Below are positions 1-9,179 of a DNA stretch of 31,777 nt, piece by piece. This DNA is from an uncultured Eubacteriales bacterium (GTDB lineage: Bacteria > Bacillota > Clostridia > Oscillospirales > CAG-272). A program made the position numbers and the translations under genes. The stretch lies in contig USGH01000005.1 of assembly GCA_900554225.1 (NCBI GenBank), positions 1 through 31,777 on the forward strand, read 5' to 3'. A model generated the notes under the pieces. The model saw only the letters and a list, made by a program, of their open reading frames with translations, made no database searches and was not told the origin of the DNA. Numbering within the stretch: the stretch's first letter is position 1; every line of letters starts with the position of its first letter.

Positions 1-1
1 C

Positions 2-1390
2 ACCGAGGTGCGCGCCGGCGATATTCTGGTCGGCAAGATCACGCCGAAGAGCGAGTCCGAAGTGGCGGCGGTAGAGCGCCTGTTGCGCGCGATTTTCGGC
101 GAGAAGGCGGCGGATGTGAAGGATTCGAGCCTGACCGTGCCGAGCGGCAAGGGCGGCATCGTGATGGATATCCGCATCGAATATGCGAAGGATCCGTCGC
201 GCTCCAGCCTGTCCAAGTCCGAGGAAAAACGTCAGCAGAAGATGATGAAGAACGACTATCGGGATATCTACAACGGCCTGATCGACGATCTGACCAGCCG
301 TCTTTCCGATGTGATGCTCGGCATCAAGCTGCCGTATCCGATTTTCGATATGTCCCCGGCCCGTGAGAACGCGGTGCTGATCAGTTCCAACCGCAAGGTG
401 ACCAAGAGCTCGATCCAGAAGCTGGCGGCTCACTACGACTGCTGGAGCATGGAGGATTGCGACCTGAAGAAGACGCTGACCGAAATCATCGATTCGTTCA
501 TCCCGCAATTCGAGGAGAACGAGGAGAAGCGCCGCCGGATGGCCGACAATATGGATTCCGGCGACAACGCCGATCTCGGTGTGATCAAGCGCGTGAAGGT
601 CTATGTCGGCTGCAAGCGCAAGCTGCAGGTCGGCGACAAGATGGCCGGCCGTCACGGCAACAAGGGTATCGTGTCGCGGATTGTGCCGGTGGAGGACATG
701 CCGTTCCTTGAGGACGGTACGCCGGTGGACATCATCCTGAACCCGCTCGGCGTGCCGAGCCGTATGAATATCGGCCAGGTGCTCGAAACTCACCTGGGCT
801 GGGCCGCCAAGATGCTCGGCTTCAAGGCCGCCACTCCGGTGTTCGACGGTATCGGCGAGCAGGAGATCATCGACCTGATGCGCAAGGGCAACGACGCTTT
901 CACCGCGAAGGAGGGGCATGACTACCACTGGGGCTTCAAGCAGAACGAGGCCGGCGAGTGGGTCTACGACGGCAAGGCGGACGTCTATGACGGCCGGACC
1001 GGCAATAAGTTCGACCAGCGCGTGATGGTCGGTCAGGTGTACATGCTGAAGCTGGACCACCTGGTCGCCAACAAGATCCACGCCCGTGCGGTCGGCCCGT
1101 ATTCACTGGTCACCCAGCAGCCGCTCGGCGGTAAGGCGCAGCACGGCGGCCAGCGCTTCGGAGAAATGGAAGTGTGGGCGCTCGAAGCGTACGGCGCCGC
1201 CTACAACCTGCAGGAGATGCTGACGGTGAAATCGGACGACGTCGCCGGCCGTGCCCGCATCTACGAATCGATCGTCAAGGGGCACAATGTGCTGGAAGCC
1301 GGACGGCCTGAGTCCTTCAACGTGCTGCTGAAGGAAATGCAGAGTCTCGGTCTTGACATCCGCACGGTCAAAAAGACGTCCGAAAACTAA
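2..1390 (+). CDS. rpoB: RNA polymerase beta subunit, C-terminal part (5' end outside window)
   Basis: This is the beta subunit of the transcribing core enzyme. The reading frame is open from the window edge, so only the last 462 residues are present. Visible signatures are the GDKMAGRHGNKG active-site block (about residues 211-222 of the fragment), the LNPLGVPSRMNIGQ segment, and the clamp-binding block GGQRFGEMEVWALEAYGAA near the C terminus. Between the MDIRIE strand (residue ~55) and VIKRVKVYV (~195) lie roughly 115 residues that Bacillota RpoB does not have. They sit where Gram-negative enzymes carry the beta SI2 (dispensable region II) insertion. The C terminus (ESFNVLLKEMQSLGLD) also resembles Gram-negative and Verrucomicrobiota/Lentisphaerota enzymes. 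None of the 33 alanine codons is GCA, unlike the genes downstream. Identity as rpoB is certain; the odd ancestry is treated as a finding. Confidence 0.97.
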   Translation, partial: TEVRAGDILVGKITPKSESEVAAVERLLRAIFGEKAADVKDSSLTVPSGKGGIVMDIRIEYAKDPSRSSLSKSEEKRQQKMMKNDYRDIYNGLIDDLTSRLSDVMLGIKLPYPIFDMSPARENAVLISSNRKVTKSSIQKLAAHYDCWSMEDCDLKKTLTEIIDSFIPQFEENEEKRRRMADNMDSGDNADLGVIKRVKVYVGCKRKLQVGDKMAGRHGNKGIVSRIVPVEDMPFLEDGTPVDIILNPLGVPSRMNIGQVLETHLGWAAKMLGFKAATPVFDGIGEQEIIDLMRKGNDAFTAKEGHDYHWGFKQNEAGEWVYDGKADVYDGRTGNKFDQRVMVGQVYMLKLDHLVANKIHARAVGPYSLVTQQPLGGKAQHGGQRFGEMEVWALEAYGAAYNLQEMLTVKSDDVAGRARIYESIVKGHNVLEAGRPESFNVLLKEMQSLGLDIRTVKKTSEN

Positions 1391-1408
1391 TTCGAGGAGG
1401 AAATAACC

Positions 1409-4400
1409 TTGATTGACAATACTTATGCTTATCGGGAGCTGTTGGGCAAAAGCTCGACGACTTCGTTCAGCGCGGTTTCGATTAATGTGGCGTCTCCGGA
1501 AGTGATCCGTTCCTGGTCGTTCGGGGAAGTGAAGAAGCCGGAAACCATCAACTATCGCACCCTGAAGGCGGAACGTGACGGGCTTTTCTGCGAACGGATC
1601 TTCGGTCCCACCAAGGACTGGGAATGCCTTTGCGGAAAGTATAAGCGGATCCGTCATAAGGGCAAGATCTGCGAAAAGTGCGGCGTACAGGTCACCCAGA
1701 AGAAGGTGCGCCGCGAACGGATGGGTCATATCGAGCTGGCAGCCCCGGTATCGCACATCTGGTATTTCCGCGCCATCCCCTCCCGTATGGGATTGCTCCT
1801 CGATATTTCCCCGCGCCTCTTGGAGAAGGTACTCTACTTCGCGTCCTATATCGTGATCGATCCGGGCGAAACTCCGCTTGCCAAGTACCAGCTTCTGAAG
1901 GAATCCGAATACCGCGCCGCCTATGAACGTTATGAGAACGATTTCCGCGTGGGAATGGGTGCGCAGGCGATTCAGGAGCTGCTTGCGGAGCTCGACATTG
2001 AAAAGCTCTCCGCACAGCTCAAGGAAGAGCTCGAAAATGCCTCCGGACAGAAGAAGATCCGCATCGTCAAGCGTCTGGAGGTCGTCGAGGCCTTCCGCAA
2101 GTCCGGCAACAAGCCCGAATGGATGATCATGAACATCGTTCCGGTCATTCCGCCGGATATCCGCCCCATGGTCCAGCTTGACGGCGGCAGATTCGCGGCA
2201 TCCGACATGAACGATCTCTATCGCCGTGTCATCAATAGAAACAACCGTCTGAAACGGCTCACCGAGCTGCACGCGCCGGACATCATCATCCGGAACGAAA
2301 AGCGTATGCTGCAGGAAGCCGTGGACGCGCTCATCGATAACGGCAGACGGGGCAAGCCGGTCACCGGTCCGTCCAACCGTCCGCTCAAATCGCTCTCCGA
2401 AATGCTCCGTGGTAAGCAGGGGCGTTTCCGTCAGAATCTGCTTGGCAAACGTGTTGACTACTCCGGCCGTTCCGTTATCGTCGTCGGCCCTGAGCTGAAG
2501 ATGTACCAGTGCGGTCTGCCGAAGGAAATGGCTCTCGAGCTGTTCAAGCCCTTTGTCATGAAGCGGCTTGTCGAAACCGGCAAGGCCTCCAACATCAAGG
2601 AAGCGAAAAAGAAGGTCGAAAAGGTCAATCCGGACGTATGGGATGCACTCGAAAACGTCATCAAGGGTCATCCGGTTCTCTTGAACCGCGCACCGACGCT
2701 GCACCGTCTGTCCATTCAGGCATTCGAGCCGGTGCTTGTCGAGGGTAAAGCGATCAAGCTCCATCCGCTCGTTTGTAAGGCATTCAACGCGGACTTCGAC
2801 GGCGACCAGATGCCGGTTCACGTTCCGCTGACCTCCGAAGCACAGGCGGAAGCACGGTTCCTCATGCTCTCCGCAAACAACCTCCTGAAGCCCGTAGACG
2901 GTCACACCATCACCGTTCCGTCGCAGGATATGGTTCTCGGTTCCTTCTACCTCACGATCGATAAAGCAGGCGAACCCGGCGAGGGCAAGGTCTTCCGCAA
3001 CTTCGATGAGGCAATGATGGCATACGAGAACGGACTGCTCGGTCTCCATGCCCCGATCAAGGTGCGCGTGGAAAAGGAAATCGACGGCGTGACGCAGTCC
3101 CGGATCATCGACGCTACCCTGGGACGGCTCATCTTCAACAACCCGATCCCGCAGGATCTCGGCTACGTGGACAGGAGCGACCCGGAGAAGGCGTTCGATC
3201 TCGAAATCATGTTCACGTGCGGTTCCAAGCAGCTTTCCGATATGATCGACCGCTGCATTAAGAACCATGGCTTTGCCACCACCGCCGCGATGCTGGACAA
3301 CATCAAGGCGATGGGCTATAAATATTCCACCCGCGCGTCCATTTCCATCTCCGTTGCCGACATGATCATCCCGAAGGAAAAATACTCCCTGGTCGCTGCC
3401 GCCGAGAAGAAGGTGGACAACATTGCCCGCCACTTCCACAGAGGTGAGCTGACGGAGGAGGAACGGTACAACAACGTCATCGAGATCTGGGAACAGACCA
3501 CCAAGGATGTCGTTGCCGCACTTCAGGCAAACTTCGACCGCTACAACTCCATCAAGATGATGTCCGACTCCGGTGCCCGTGGTTCTATGACACAGATGCG
3601 TCAGCTCGCCGGTATCCGTGGTCTGATGTTTGCGACCAACGGTAAAACGATGGAGCTGCCGATCAAATCGAACTTCCGTGAGGGTCTGAACATCCTGGAA
3701 TACTTCATGGCAGCCCGCGGCGCGCGGAAATCCCTGTCCGATACGGCACTCAAAACCGCCGACTCCGGTTATCTGACCAGACGACTCGTCGATGTGGCAC
3801 AGGATGTCATTATCCGCGAGGAGGACTGCGGCTCCACGCACGGCATCTGGGTCTCCGATATTAAGGAAGGCAACGACGTTATCGAATCCCTGAAGGATCG
3901 TCTCGTCGGTCGTTACGTCATCGGCGATGTGGTTCATCCCGAAACGGGTGAGCTCATCGTTGCAGACAACCATCCCGTTACGGAGGAACAGGCTTGCGTA
4001 ATCGTCCGCGCCGGGATCACCGAGGTTCAGATCCGTACCGTACTCCAGTGCCATTCCCACTACGGTGTGTGCGCACATTGCTACGGCTACGACCTTGCCA
4101 ACAACAAGCCCGTCAACGTCGGTGAATCCGTCGGTATCATTGCCGCACAGTCCATCGGTGAACCGGGTACCCAGCTGACCATGCGTACCTTCCATACCGG
4201 TGGTGTCGCAGCTGCCAATATCACACAGGGTCTGCCGCGTGTCGAGGAGCTGTTCGAAGCGCGGAAACCGAAGAAGACCGCCATTGTTGCCGAATGCGCC
4301 GGTACGGTCGCCATCACGGACGTAAAGAAGATCCACAACGTCACGATCACCCCGGACGATCCGTCGCTGGAGAAGATCGAGTACCAGATCCCGTTCGGTG

Positions 4401-5230
4401 TGCGCATCGTCGTGGAAGAAGGACAGCACGTCAACCCCGGCAAGGAGCTGACGGAGGGCGATAAGAACCCCGCCGATATTCTCCGGATCAACGGCATCGA
4501 CGCGGTGTACAACTATATCATCCTTGAGGTCCAGAAGGTCTACCGTTCGCAGTCCATCAACATCAACGACAAGCACATCGAGGTCATTGCCCGCCAGATG
4601 ACGAGAAAGATCCGCGTCGTCGATCAGGGCAGCACGCCGCTTCTCTCCGGCTCGATGGTCAACGTCGGCGAGTTCATGTACGAAAACGAGGAGATCCAGA
4701 GACGGATCGACGAAGGCGAGCGCGATCTCATGCTGGCAACGGGCGAATCCGTCCTGCTCGGCATCACGAAAGCGTCCCTCCAGACGGAATCCTTCCTTTC
4801 CGCCGCTTCGTTCCAGGAGACCACCAAGGTTCTCACCGAAGCTGCGATCAAGGGGAAGGTCGATCACCTCCTTGCGCTGAAGGAAAATGTTATCATCGGT
4901 AAGCTTATCCCCGCAGGTACCGGTATGCAGTGCTACCGTGACGTGGAGGTCGAGCATACCGTAGAGCCGGAATCGCCGTTTTTGGATCTCGATATGGATC
5001 TGGACGACGAGTATCCGGAGTATGACGATGGTGTTGACGACGATGCAGATCTGGACGAATACCCGGAGGAAGCCGCAGAGGATGCAGTCATCGACGCCGA
5101 TCTCGACGCGGAAGCCAAAGCCGAGGAAGAGGATGCCGATACAATCCCGGAAGAGGACGATGAAACGGTAGCCGAAGCCGCTGTGGAATCCGAATCCGAC
5201 GTGGAGGATACCGAGGAGAGCAATTCCTGA
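1409..5230 (+). CDS. rpoC: RNA polymerase beta' subunit
   Basis: This catalytic core subunit has 1273 residues. It starts at a TTG eight bases behind GAGGAGG, 18 bp after rpoB. The N-terminal zinc finger (CLCG...CEKCG, residues ~71-92) is followed by the Mg-binding NADFDGDQM motif (residues 460-468), with Asp462, 464 and 466 as metal ligands. The bridge helix and trigger loop region follow, and the second zinc site is CGSTHG plus CHSHYGVCAHC. From about residue 111 the sequence is of Firmicutes type and has no large beta' insertion. The first ~110 residues look Gram-negative (WSFGEVKKPETINYRT, ECLCGKYKRIRHKG, CEKCGVQVT). Residues 1190-1273 form an acidic tail with 41 Asp/Glu in 84 residues and a single Lys. 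rpoBC is probably one transcription unit. Confidence 0.97.
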   Translation: MIDNTYAYRELLGKSSTTSFSAVSINVASPEVIRSWSFGEVKKPETINYRTLKAERDGLFCERIFGPTKDWECLCGKYKRIRHKGKICEKCGVQVTQKKVRRERMGHIELAAPVSHIWYFRAIPSRMGLLLDISPRLLEKVLYFASYIVIDPGETPLAKYQLLKESEYRAAYERYENDFRVGMGAQAIQELLAELDIEKLSAQLKEELENASGQKKIRIVKRLEVVEAFRKSGNKPEWMIMNIVPVIPPDIRPMVQLDGGRFAASDMNDLYRRVINRNNRLKRLTELHAPDIIIRNEKRMLQEAVDALIDNGRRGKPVTGPSNRPLKSLSEMLRGKQGRFRQNLLGKRVDYSGRSVIVVGPELKMYQCGLPKEMALELFKPFVMKRLVETGKASNIKEAKKKVEKVNPDVWDALENVIKGHPVLLNRAPTLHRLSIQAFEPVLVEGKAIKLHPLVCKAFNADFDGDQMPVHVPLTSEAQAEARFLMLSANNLLKPVDGHTITVPSQDMVLGSFYLTIDKAGEPGEGKVFRNFDEAMMAYENGLLGLHAPIKVRVEKEIDGVTQSRIIDATLGRLIFNNPIPQDLGYVDRSDPEKAFDLEIMFTCGSKQLSDMIDRCIKNHGFATTAAMLDNIKAMGYKYSTRASISISVADMIIPKEKYSLVAAAEKKVDNIARHFHRGELTEEERYNNVIEIWEQTTKDVVAALQANFDRYNSIKMMSDSGARGSMTQMRQLAGIRGLMFATNGKTMELPIKSNFREGLNILEYFMAARGARKSLSDTALKTADSGYLTRRLVDVAQDVIIREEDCGSTHGIWVSDIKEGNDVIESLKDRLVGRYVIGDVVHPETGELIVADNHPVTEEQACVIVRAGITEVQIRTVLQCHSHYGVCAHCYGYDLANNKPVNVGESVGIIAAQSIGEPGTQLTMRTFHTGGVAAANITQGLPRVEELFEARKPKKTAIVAECAGTVAITDVKKIHNVTITPDDPSLEKIEYQIPFGVRIVVEEGQHVNPGKELTEGDKNPADILRINGIDAVYNYIILEVQKVYRSQSININDKHIEVIARQMTRKIRVVDQGSTPLLSGSMVNVGEFMYENEEIQRRIDEGERDLMLATGESVLLGITKASLQTESFLSAASFQETTKVLTEAAIKGKVDHLLALKENVIIGKLIPAGTGMQCYRDVEVEHTVEPESPFLDLDMDLDDEYPEYDDGVDDDADLDEYPEEAAEDAVIDADLDAEAKAEEEDADTIPEEDDETVAEAAVESESDVEDTEESNS

Positions 5231-5335
5231 ACGGCTCGCCGATTCGAATAGCCAGCCGTGACACGGATGCAAATCCGATCACGCGGTCTCCCCGATAGAA
5301 TCCGACAAAAGTCTACATTATTTATATAGATAACA

Positions 5336-5376
5336 GGCGGCGGTTCTCCGATGCGAGGACTGCCGCCATCGGATTT
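5336..5376 (+). terminator. GC-rich hairpin after rpoC, possible weak terminator
   Basis: The arms GGCGGCGGT (5336-5344) and ACTGCCGCC (5359-5367) pair over nine positions with one G-U, around a 14-nt loop. Only a short ATTTTA follows, so termination may be inefficient. It is the only clear structure in the roughly 340 bp between the rpoC stop and the rpsL promoter; I see no gene there. Confidence 0.4.
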
Positions 5377-5572
5377 TATGGAAAATGCGAATGGACGGGT
5401 TGACCGTGCAGCAGCGGTGTACTCCAGTGTGTGAAAGAACGGAAAAACGCGGATGGATCGATCCGATGCGGGAAACGACGCAGGAAGGACTGAAAATAAT
5501 CCATAAAATCCGGGAGTAATCTGTATAAAACCTGTGCAATTGGGAGAATATGCGTAAAGATAGATAAACGCC

Positions 5573-5601
5573 TTGACAAATCGGGTCACTTTTGATATAA
5601 T
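5573..5601 (+). promoter_or_regulatory. Sigma-A promoter of the str operon
   Basis: A perfect TTGACA (5573-5578) and a perfect TATAAT (5596-5601) are separated by 17 bp. Transcription would start near 5608 and give a leader of about 115 nt before rpsL. This shows that rpsL-rpsG-fusA-tuf has its own strong promoter and need not be read from rpoBC. Confidence 0.9.
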
Positions 5602-5639
5602 CAAGTGTACGCATTAGGGGTAGTCTGTCTATTCCTGTC

Positions 5640-5703
5640 GCGTAAGCCGGATCCGGGTTTCATCTCGCCTGTATCCGCGCAGCAAAACCATCGTTTATTA
5701 CGC
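5640..5703 (+). promoter_or_regulatory. rpsL leader inverted repeat
   Basis: GCGTAA (5640-5645) and TTACGC (5698-5703) close a large loop that ends just before the ribosome binding site GGAGG at about 5710. A smaller CGGAT/ATCCG pair lies inside. It could be a translational control element of the S12 mRNA. This is inference from complementarity alone; no known leader motif is recognised. Confidence 0.3.
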
Positions 5704-5721
5704 AAAGAAGGAGGAAAAACA

Positions 5722-6135
5722 ATGCCGACATTTAACCAGCTCGTAAAGCAGGGCAGAACCGATAAGGTGTACAAGTCCAAGGCTCCCGTTCTCCAGCAGG
5801 GCTACAACTCTCTGAAGAAGGCGAACACCGATCAGCACGCACCGCAGAAGCGCGGCGTATGCACCAAGGTTGAGACCCGTACCCCGAAGAAGCCGAACTC
5901 CGCTATCCGTAAGATCGCCAAGGTTCGTCTCACCAACGGTATGGAAGCTCTGTGCTACATCCCCGGTATCGGTCATAACCTGCAGGAACACTCCGTGGTT
6001 CTCATCCGCGGCGGTCGTGTACGTGACCTGCCTGGTGTACGTTACCACATCATCCGCGGTACGCTCGATACGCAGGGCGTTGCCAACCGGAAACAGTCCC
6101 GCTCCAAGTACGGTGCAAAGAGACCGAAGAAATAA
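5722..6135 (+). CDS. rpsL: 30S ribosomal protein S12
   Basis: S12 is the decoding-centre protein of the small subunit, here 137 residues. The ATG at 5722 follows AAGGAGGA at the usual spacing and gives the expected N terminus MPTFNQLVKQGR; the frame is open further upstream but nothing supports a longer protein. The segment of about a dozen residues around GYNSLKKANTDQHAPQKRG is the insertion typical of Gram-positive S12. The streptomycin-region motif TPKKPNSA keeps both lysines, and the second conserved loop GHNLQEHSVVLIRGGRVRDLPGVRYH is intact. It is the first gene of the str operon and lies 144 bp ahead of rpsG. Confidence 0.98.
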   Translation: MPTFNQLVKQGRTDKVYKSKAPVLQQGYNSLKKANTDQHAPQKRGVCTKVETRTPKKPNSAIRKIAKVRLTNGMEALCYIPGIGHNLQEHSVVLIRGGRVRDLPGVRYHIIRGTLDTQGVANRKQSRSKYGAKRPKK

Positions 6136-6279
6136 TTCGCGCCCCGCACCAAACTCGTTTGTGTGTACCCATAATCGTAACCTTTATGCGTAATAAATGT
6201 TTCGAGTCTGGTCCGCACTTACGGAAGATTTCTTTCGAGTACCTGTGATATCATAATTTTCATGAAGGAGGGAAGAACA

Positions 6280-6750
6280 GTGTCTAGAAGAGGTCAGATT
6301 TCAAAAAGAGATGTTTTACCGGACCCCCTGTACAACTCCAAGCTCGTTACCAAGCTGGTGAACAACATCATGTACGACGGCAAAAAAGGCGTCGCGCAGA
6401 AGATCGTTTATGATGCGTTCGCCATCATCGAAACCAAGCTCGGTCAGAACCCGCTGGAAGTATTTACGGAAGCCCTTGAAAACATTATGCCCGTTCTGGA
6501 AGTAAAGGCGCGTCGTGTAGGCGGCTCCAACTACCAGGTTCCTATGGAAGTCCGTCCCGAGAGACGTCAGACGCTCGGTCTGCGTTGGCTCGTTGCCTTC
6601 TCGCGCACCAGAGGTGAAAAGACCATGGCGGACCGCTTAGCTGCGGAGATCATGGATGCCAAGAACAGCACCGGCGGCGCATTCAAGAAGAAGGAAGAGA
6701 CCCATAGAATGGCGGAAGCCAACAAGGCATTCGCACATTTCCGGTATTGA
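6280..6750 (+). CDS. rpsG: 30S ribosomal protein S7
   Basis: S7 organises the head of the small subunit and touches the E-site tRNA. I chose the GTG at 6280, seven bases behind AAGGAGG, because it gives the standard N terminus (M)SRRGQISKRDVLPDP and the typical length of 156 residues. An in-frame ATG at 6262 lies within the ribosome binding site region and would add six unconserved residues. The conserved blocks YNSKLVTKLVNNIMYDGKKG and RRVGGSNYQVPMEVRP are present. It is the second gene of the str operon. Confidence 0.97.
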   Translation: MSRRGQISKRDVLPDPLYNSKLVTKLVNNIMYDGKKGVAQKIVYDAFAIIETKLGQNPLEVFTEALENIMPVLEVKARRVGGSNYQVPMEVRPERRQTLGLRWLVAFSRTRGEKTMADRLAAEIMDAKNSTGGAFKKKEETHRMAEANKAFAHFRY

Positions 6751-6913
6751 TCGGTCTGCCACCCGTATTTACCGGTTTTCCACTGCAATCGTACAATTTT
6801 TCATAAACAACCTACTTTGGAACGGTCCAATGCCAATCGCCGCTTTGTGATTCCACAGACGGCAGGATCGTTCACTCCACTCGCCCCTATTCGAAAAGGA
6901 GAATGAATACAAT

Positions 6914-8992
6914 ATGCCAAGGGATTATTCACTTGAGCGTACCCGGAACATCGGCATCATGGCGCACATCGACGCCGGTAAGACGACCACCACGGAGCGC
7001 ATTCTGTTCTACACCGGAAAGACCCATAAGATCGGCGAGACCCACGAGGGCTCCGCGACCATGGACTGGATGGAACAGGAACAGGAGAGAGGTATCACCA
7101 TTACCTCTGCGGCTACGACCTGCTTCTGGAAGAATACCCGTATCAACATCATCGACACCCCCGGGCACGTTGACTTCACTGTCGAAGTAGAACGTTCTCT
7201 CCGCGTACTCGATGGCTCTGTTACCGTATTCTGCGCAAAGGGCGGTGTTGAACCGCAGTCTGAAACCGTTTGGAGACAGGCTACCAAGTACAATGTTCCG
7301 CGTATGGCTTACGTCAACAAAATGGACATCATGGGCGCAAACTTCTACCACGTAGTGGACATGATGAAGGAACGTCTCAAAGCCAACGCTGTTCCGATTC
7401 AGCTTCCTATCGGGGCTGAGGAAACCTTCCGTGGGATCATCGACCTGATCAACATGGAAGCGGATATTTATTACGACGAACTCGGCAAGGATATGCGTGT
7501 TGAACCCATTCCGGAGGATATGCGCGGCAAGGCTGAGGAATATCGCGCCGCAATGCTCGAATCTCTCGCGGAATCCGATGAGGAATTCTTTGAGAAGTAC
7601 ATCGAGGGTGAGGAATTCACCACCGATGACATTAAGGCAGCGATCCGTCGTGCCACCATCGCAAACAAATTCGTTCCCGTGATCTGCGGTACCTCGTACA
7701 AGAACAAGGGCGTACAGAAGCTCCTCGACGCAATCGTGGACTATATGCCCGCACCGACCGACATCCCGCCGATCAAGGGTATCAATCCCGTGACCGAGGA
7801 GGAAGAGGTTCGTCATTCTTCCGATGAGGAACCCTTCGCAGCTCTGGCGTTCAAGATCATGACCGACCCGTACGTTGGAAAGCTCTGCTTCTTCCGCGTA
7901 TATTCCGGTATGATCCAGACCGGTCAGACCGCATATAATCCCACCAAGCGCGCAAGAGAACGTTTCGGACGTATCCTCCAGATGCACGCCAACGATCGTA
8001 AGGATATTGACACCTGCTACGCCGGCGATATTGCCGCTGTCGTTTCCGTCAAGAACACCACGACCGGTGACACCTTCTGCGATGAAAAGTACCCGATCGT
8101 CCTCGAATCCATGGAATTCCCGGAACCTGTTATCCGCGTCGCCATCGAGCCGAAAACCAAGGCGGGTGAGGAAAAGATGGGTATCGCTCTCGCAAAGCTT
8201 GCTGAAGAGGACCCGACCTTCCGCACCTACACCGACGAGGACACCGGTCAGACCATCATTGCCGGTATGGGTGAGCTGCATCTGGAGATCATCGTTGACC
8301 GTCTGCTCCGCGAATTCAAGGTAGAAGCGAATGTGGGTCGTCCCCAGGTCGCTTATAAGGAAACCATCCGTCGGCCCGCTGAATCCGATCTCAAATACGC
8401 CCGTCAGTCCGGTGGTAAAGGTCAGTACGGTCACGTCAAGATCCGTATCGAGCCCAATGAGCCCGGCGCAGGCTTCGTATTCGAGAATACCGTTGTCGGC
8501 GGCGCGATCCCGAAGGAATATATCCCCGCAGTACAGGCCGGTATCGAAAGCGCGATGCAGAACGGTGTTCTCGCCGGCTACAACGTTGTGGACGTGAAGG
8601 TCAATCTGTACGATGGTTCCTATCACGAGGTGGACTCCTCCGAAATGGCATTCAAGATCGCCGGTTCCATGGCGTTCAAGGATGCTATGCAGAAGGCAGA
8701 TCCTGTCCTCACCGAGCCGATCATGAAGGTCGTCGTCGTCATCCCGGAAGAATACATGGGCGACGTTATCGGCGACATCAACCAGAGACGCGGTCAGATC
8801 CAGTCCATGGAAAACGTCTTCGGCGCATTCCAGATCACTGCATATATCCCGCTGTCTGAAATGTTCGGCTACGCTACCGTTCTTCGTTCCCGTTCCCAGG
8901 GTCGTGGTACCTACTCCATGGAGCCGGATCACTTCGCCGAGGTCCCGAAGAGCGTTCACGAAAGCATCATCAAGGCACGCAACGCAAAGTAA
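6914..8992 (+). CDS. fusA: Elongation factor G
   Basis: EF-G is the translocation GTPase, here 692 residues and full length. The G1 motif AHIDAGKTT is at residues ~17-25. The switch I region contains the RGITI block, and G3 DTPGH and G4 NKMD follow. Domains II to V continue to the conserved YIPLSEMFGYATVLRSRSQGRG near the C terminus. The ATG at 6914 follows AAAGGAG by about 12 bases. A 163-bp spacer separates it from rpsG, longer than in compact str operons, with no terminator or promoter that I can recognise. Domain IV carries GGKGQYGHV, as expected. A single fusA in the str context argues for the canonical factor rather than a TetM-like protection protein. Confidence 0.98.
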   Translation: MPRDYSLERTRNIGIMAHIDAGKTTTTERILFYTGKTHKIGETHEGSATMDWMEQEQERGITITSAATTCFWKNTRINIIDTPGHVDFTVEVERSLRVLDGSVTVFCAKGGVEPQSETVWRQATKYNVPRMAYVNKMDIMGANFYHVVDMMKERLKANAVPIQLPIGAEETFRGIIDLINMEADIYYDELGKDMRVEPIPEDMRGKAEEYRAAMLESLAESDEEFFEKYIEGEEFTTDDIKAAIRRATIANKFVPVICGTSYKNKGVQKLLDAIVDYMPAPTDIPPIKGINPVTEEEEVRHSSDEEPFAALAFKIMTDPYVGKLCFFRVYSGMIQTGQTAYNPTKRARERFGRILQMHANDRKDIDTCYAGDIAAVVSVKNTTTGDTFCDEKYPIVLESMEFPEPVIRVAIEPKTKAGEEKMGIALAKLAEEDPTFRTYTDEDTGQTIIAGMGELHLEIIVDRLLREFKVEANVGRPQVAYKETIRRPAESDLKYARQSGGKGQYGHVKIRIEPNEPGAGFVFENTVVGGAIPKEYIPAVQAGIESAMQNGVLAGYNVVDVKVNLYDGSYHEVDSSEMAFKIAGSMAFKDAMQKADPVLTEPIMKVVVVIPEEYMGDVIGDINQRRGQIQSMENVFGAFQITAYIPLSEMFGYATVLRSRSQGRGTYSMEPDHFAEVPKSVHESIIKARNAK

Positions 8993-9179
8993 TGCGGCAT
9001 GGTTGGCACAGGTGGGCATCCATTGTCCGCCTGTCCGGCAAGCCACATCTATTATGCCTGCATGACCCCATTTTGAGATACCCTATGCGCTGTGCCTGAC
9101 CGACAAAATCGGCTCTGCACGGCAAACAATCGTATTTCCAAACCAACAAAAATAATTTCATTTCAGGAGGCTTTCCAAA

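Noticed and set aside
1103..5272. A 1389-codon open frame antisense to rpoC
   Set aside because: It lies opposite an unquestionable gene, has no ribosome binding site or recognisable protein pattern, and is explained by the codon bias of rpoC, which avoids stop codons in one antisense frame.
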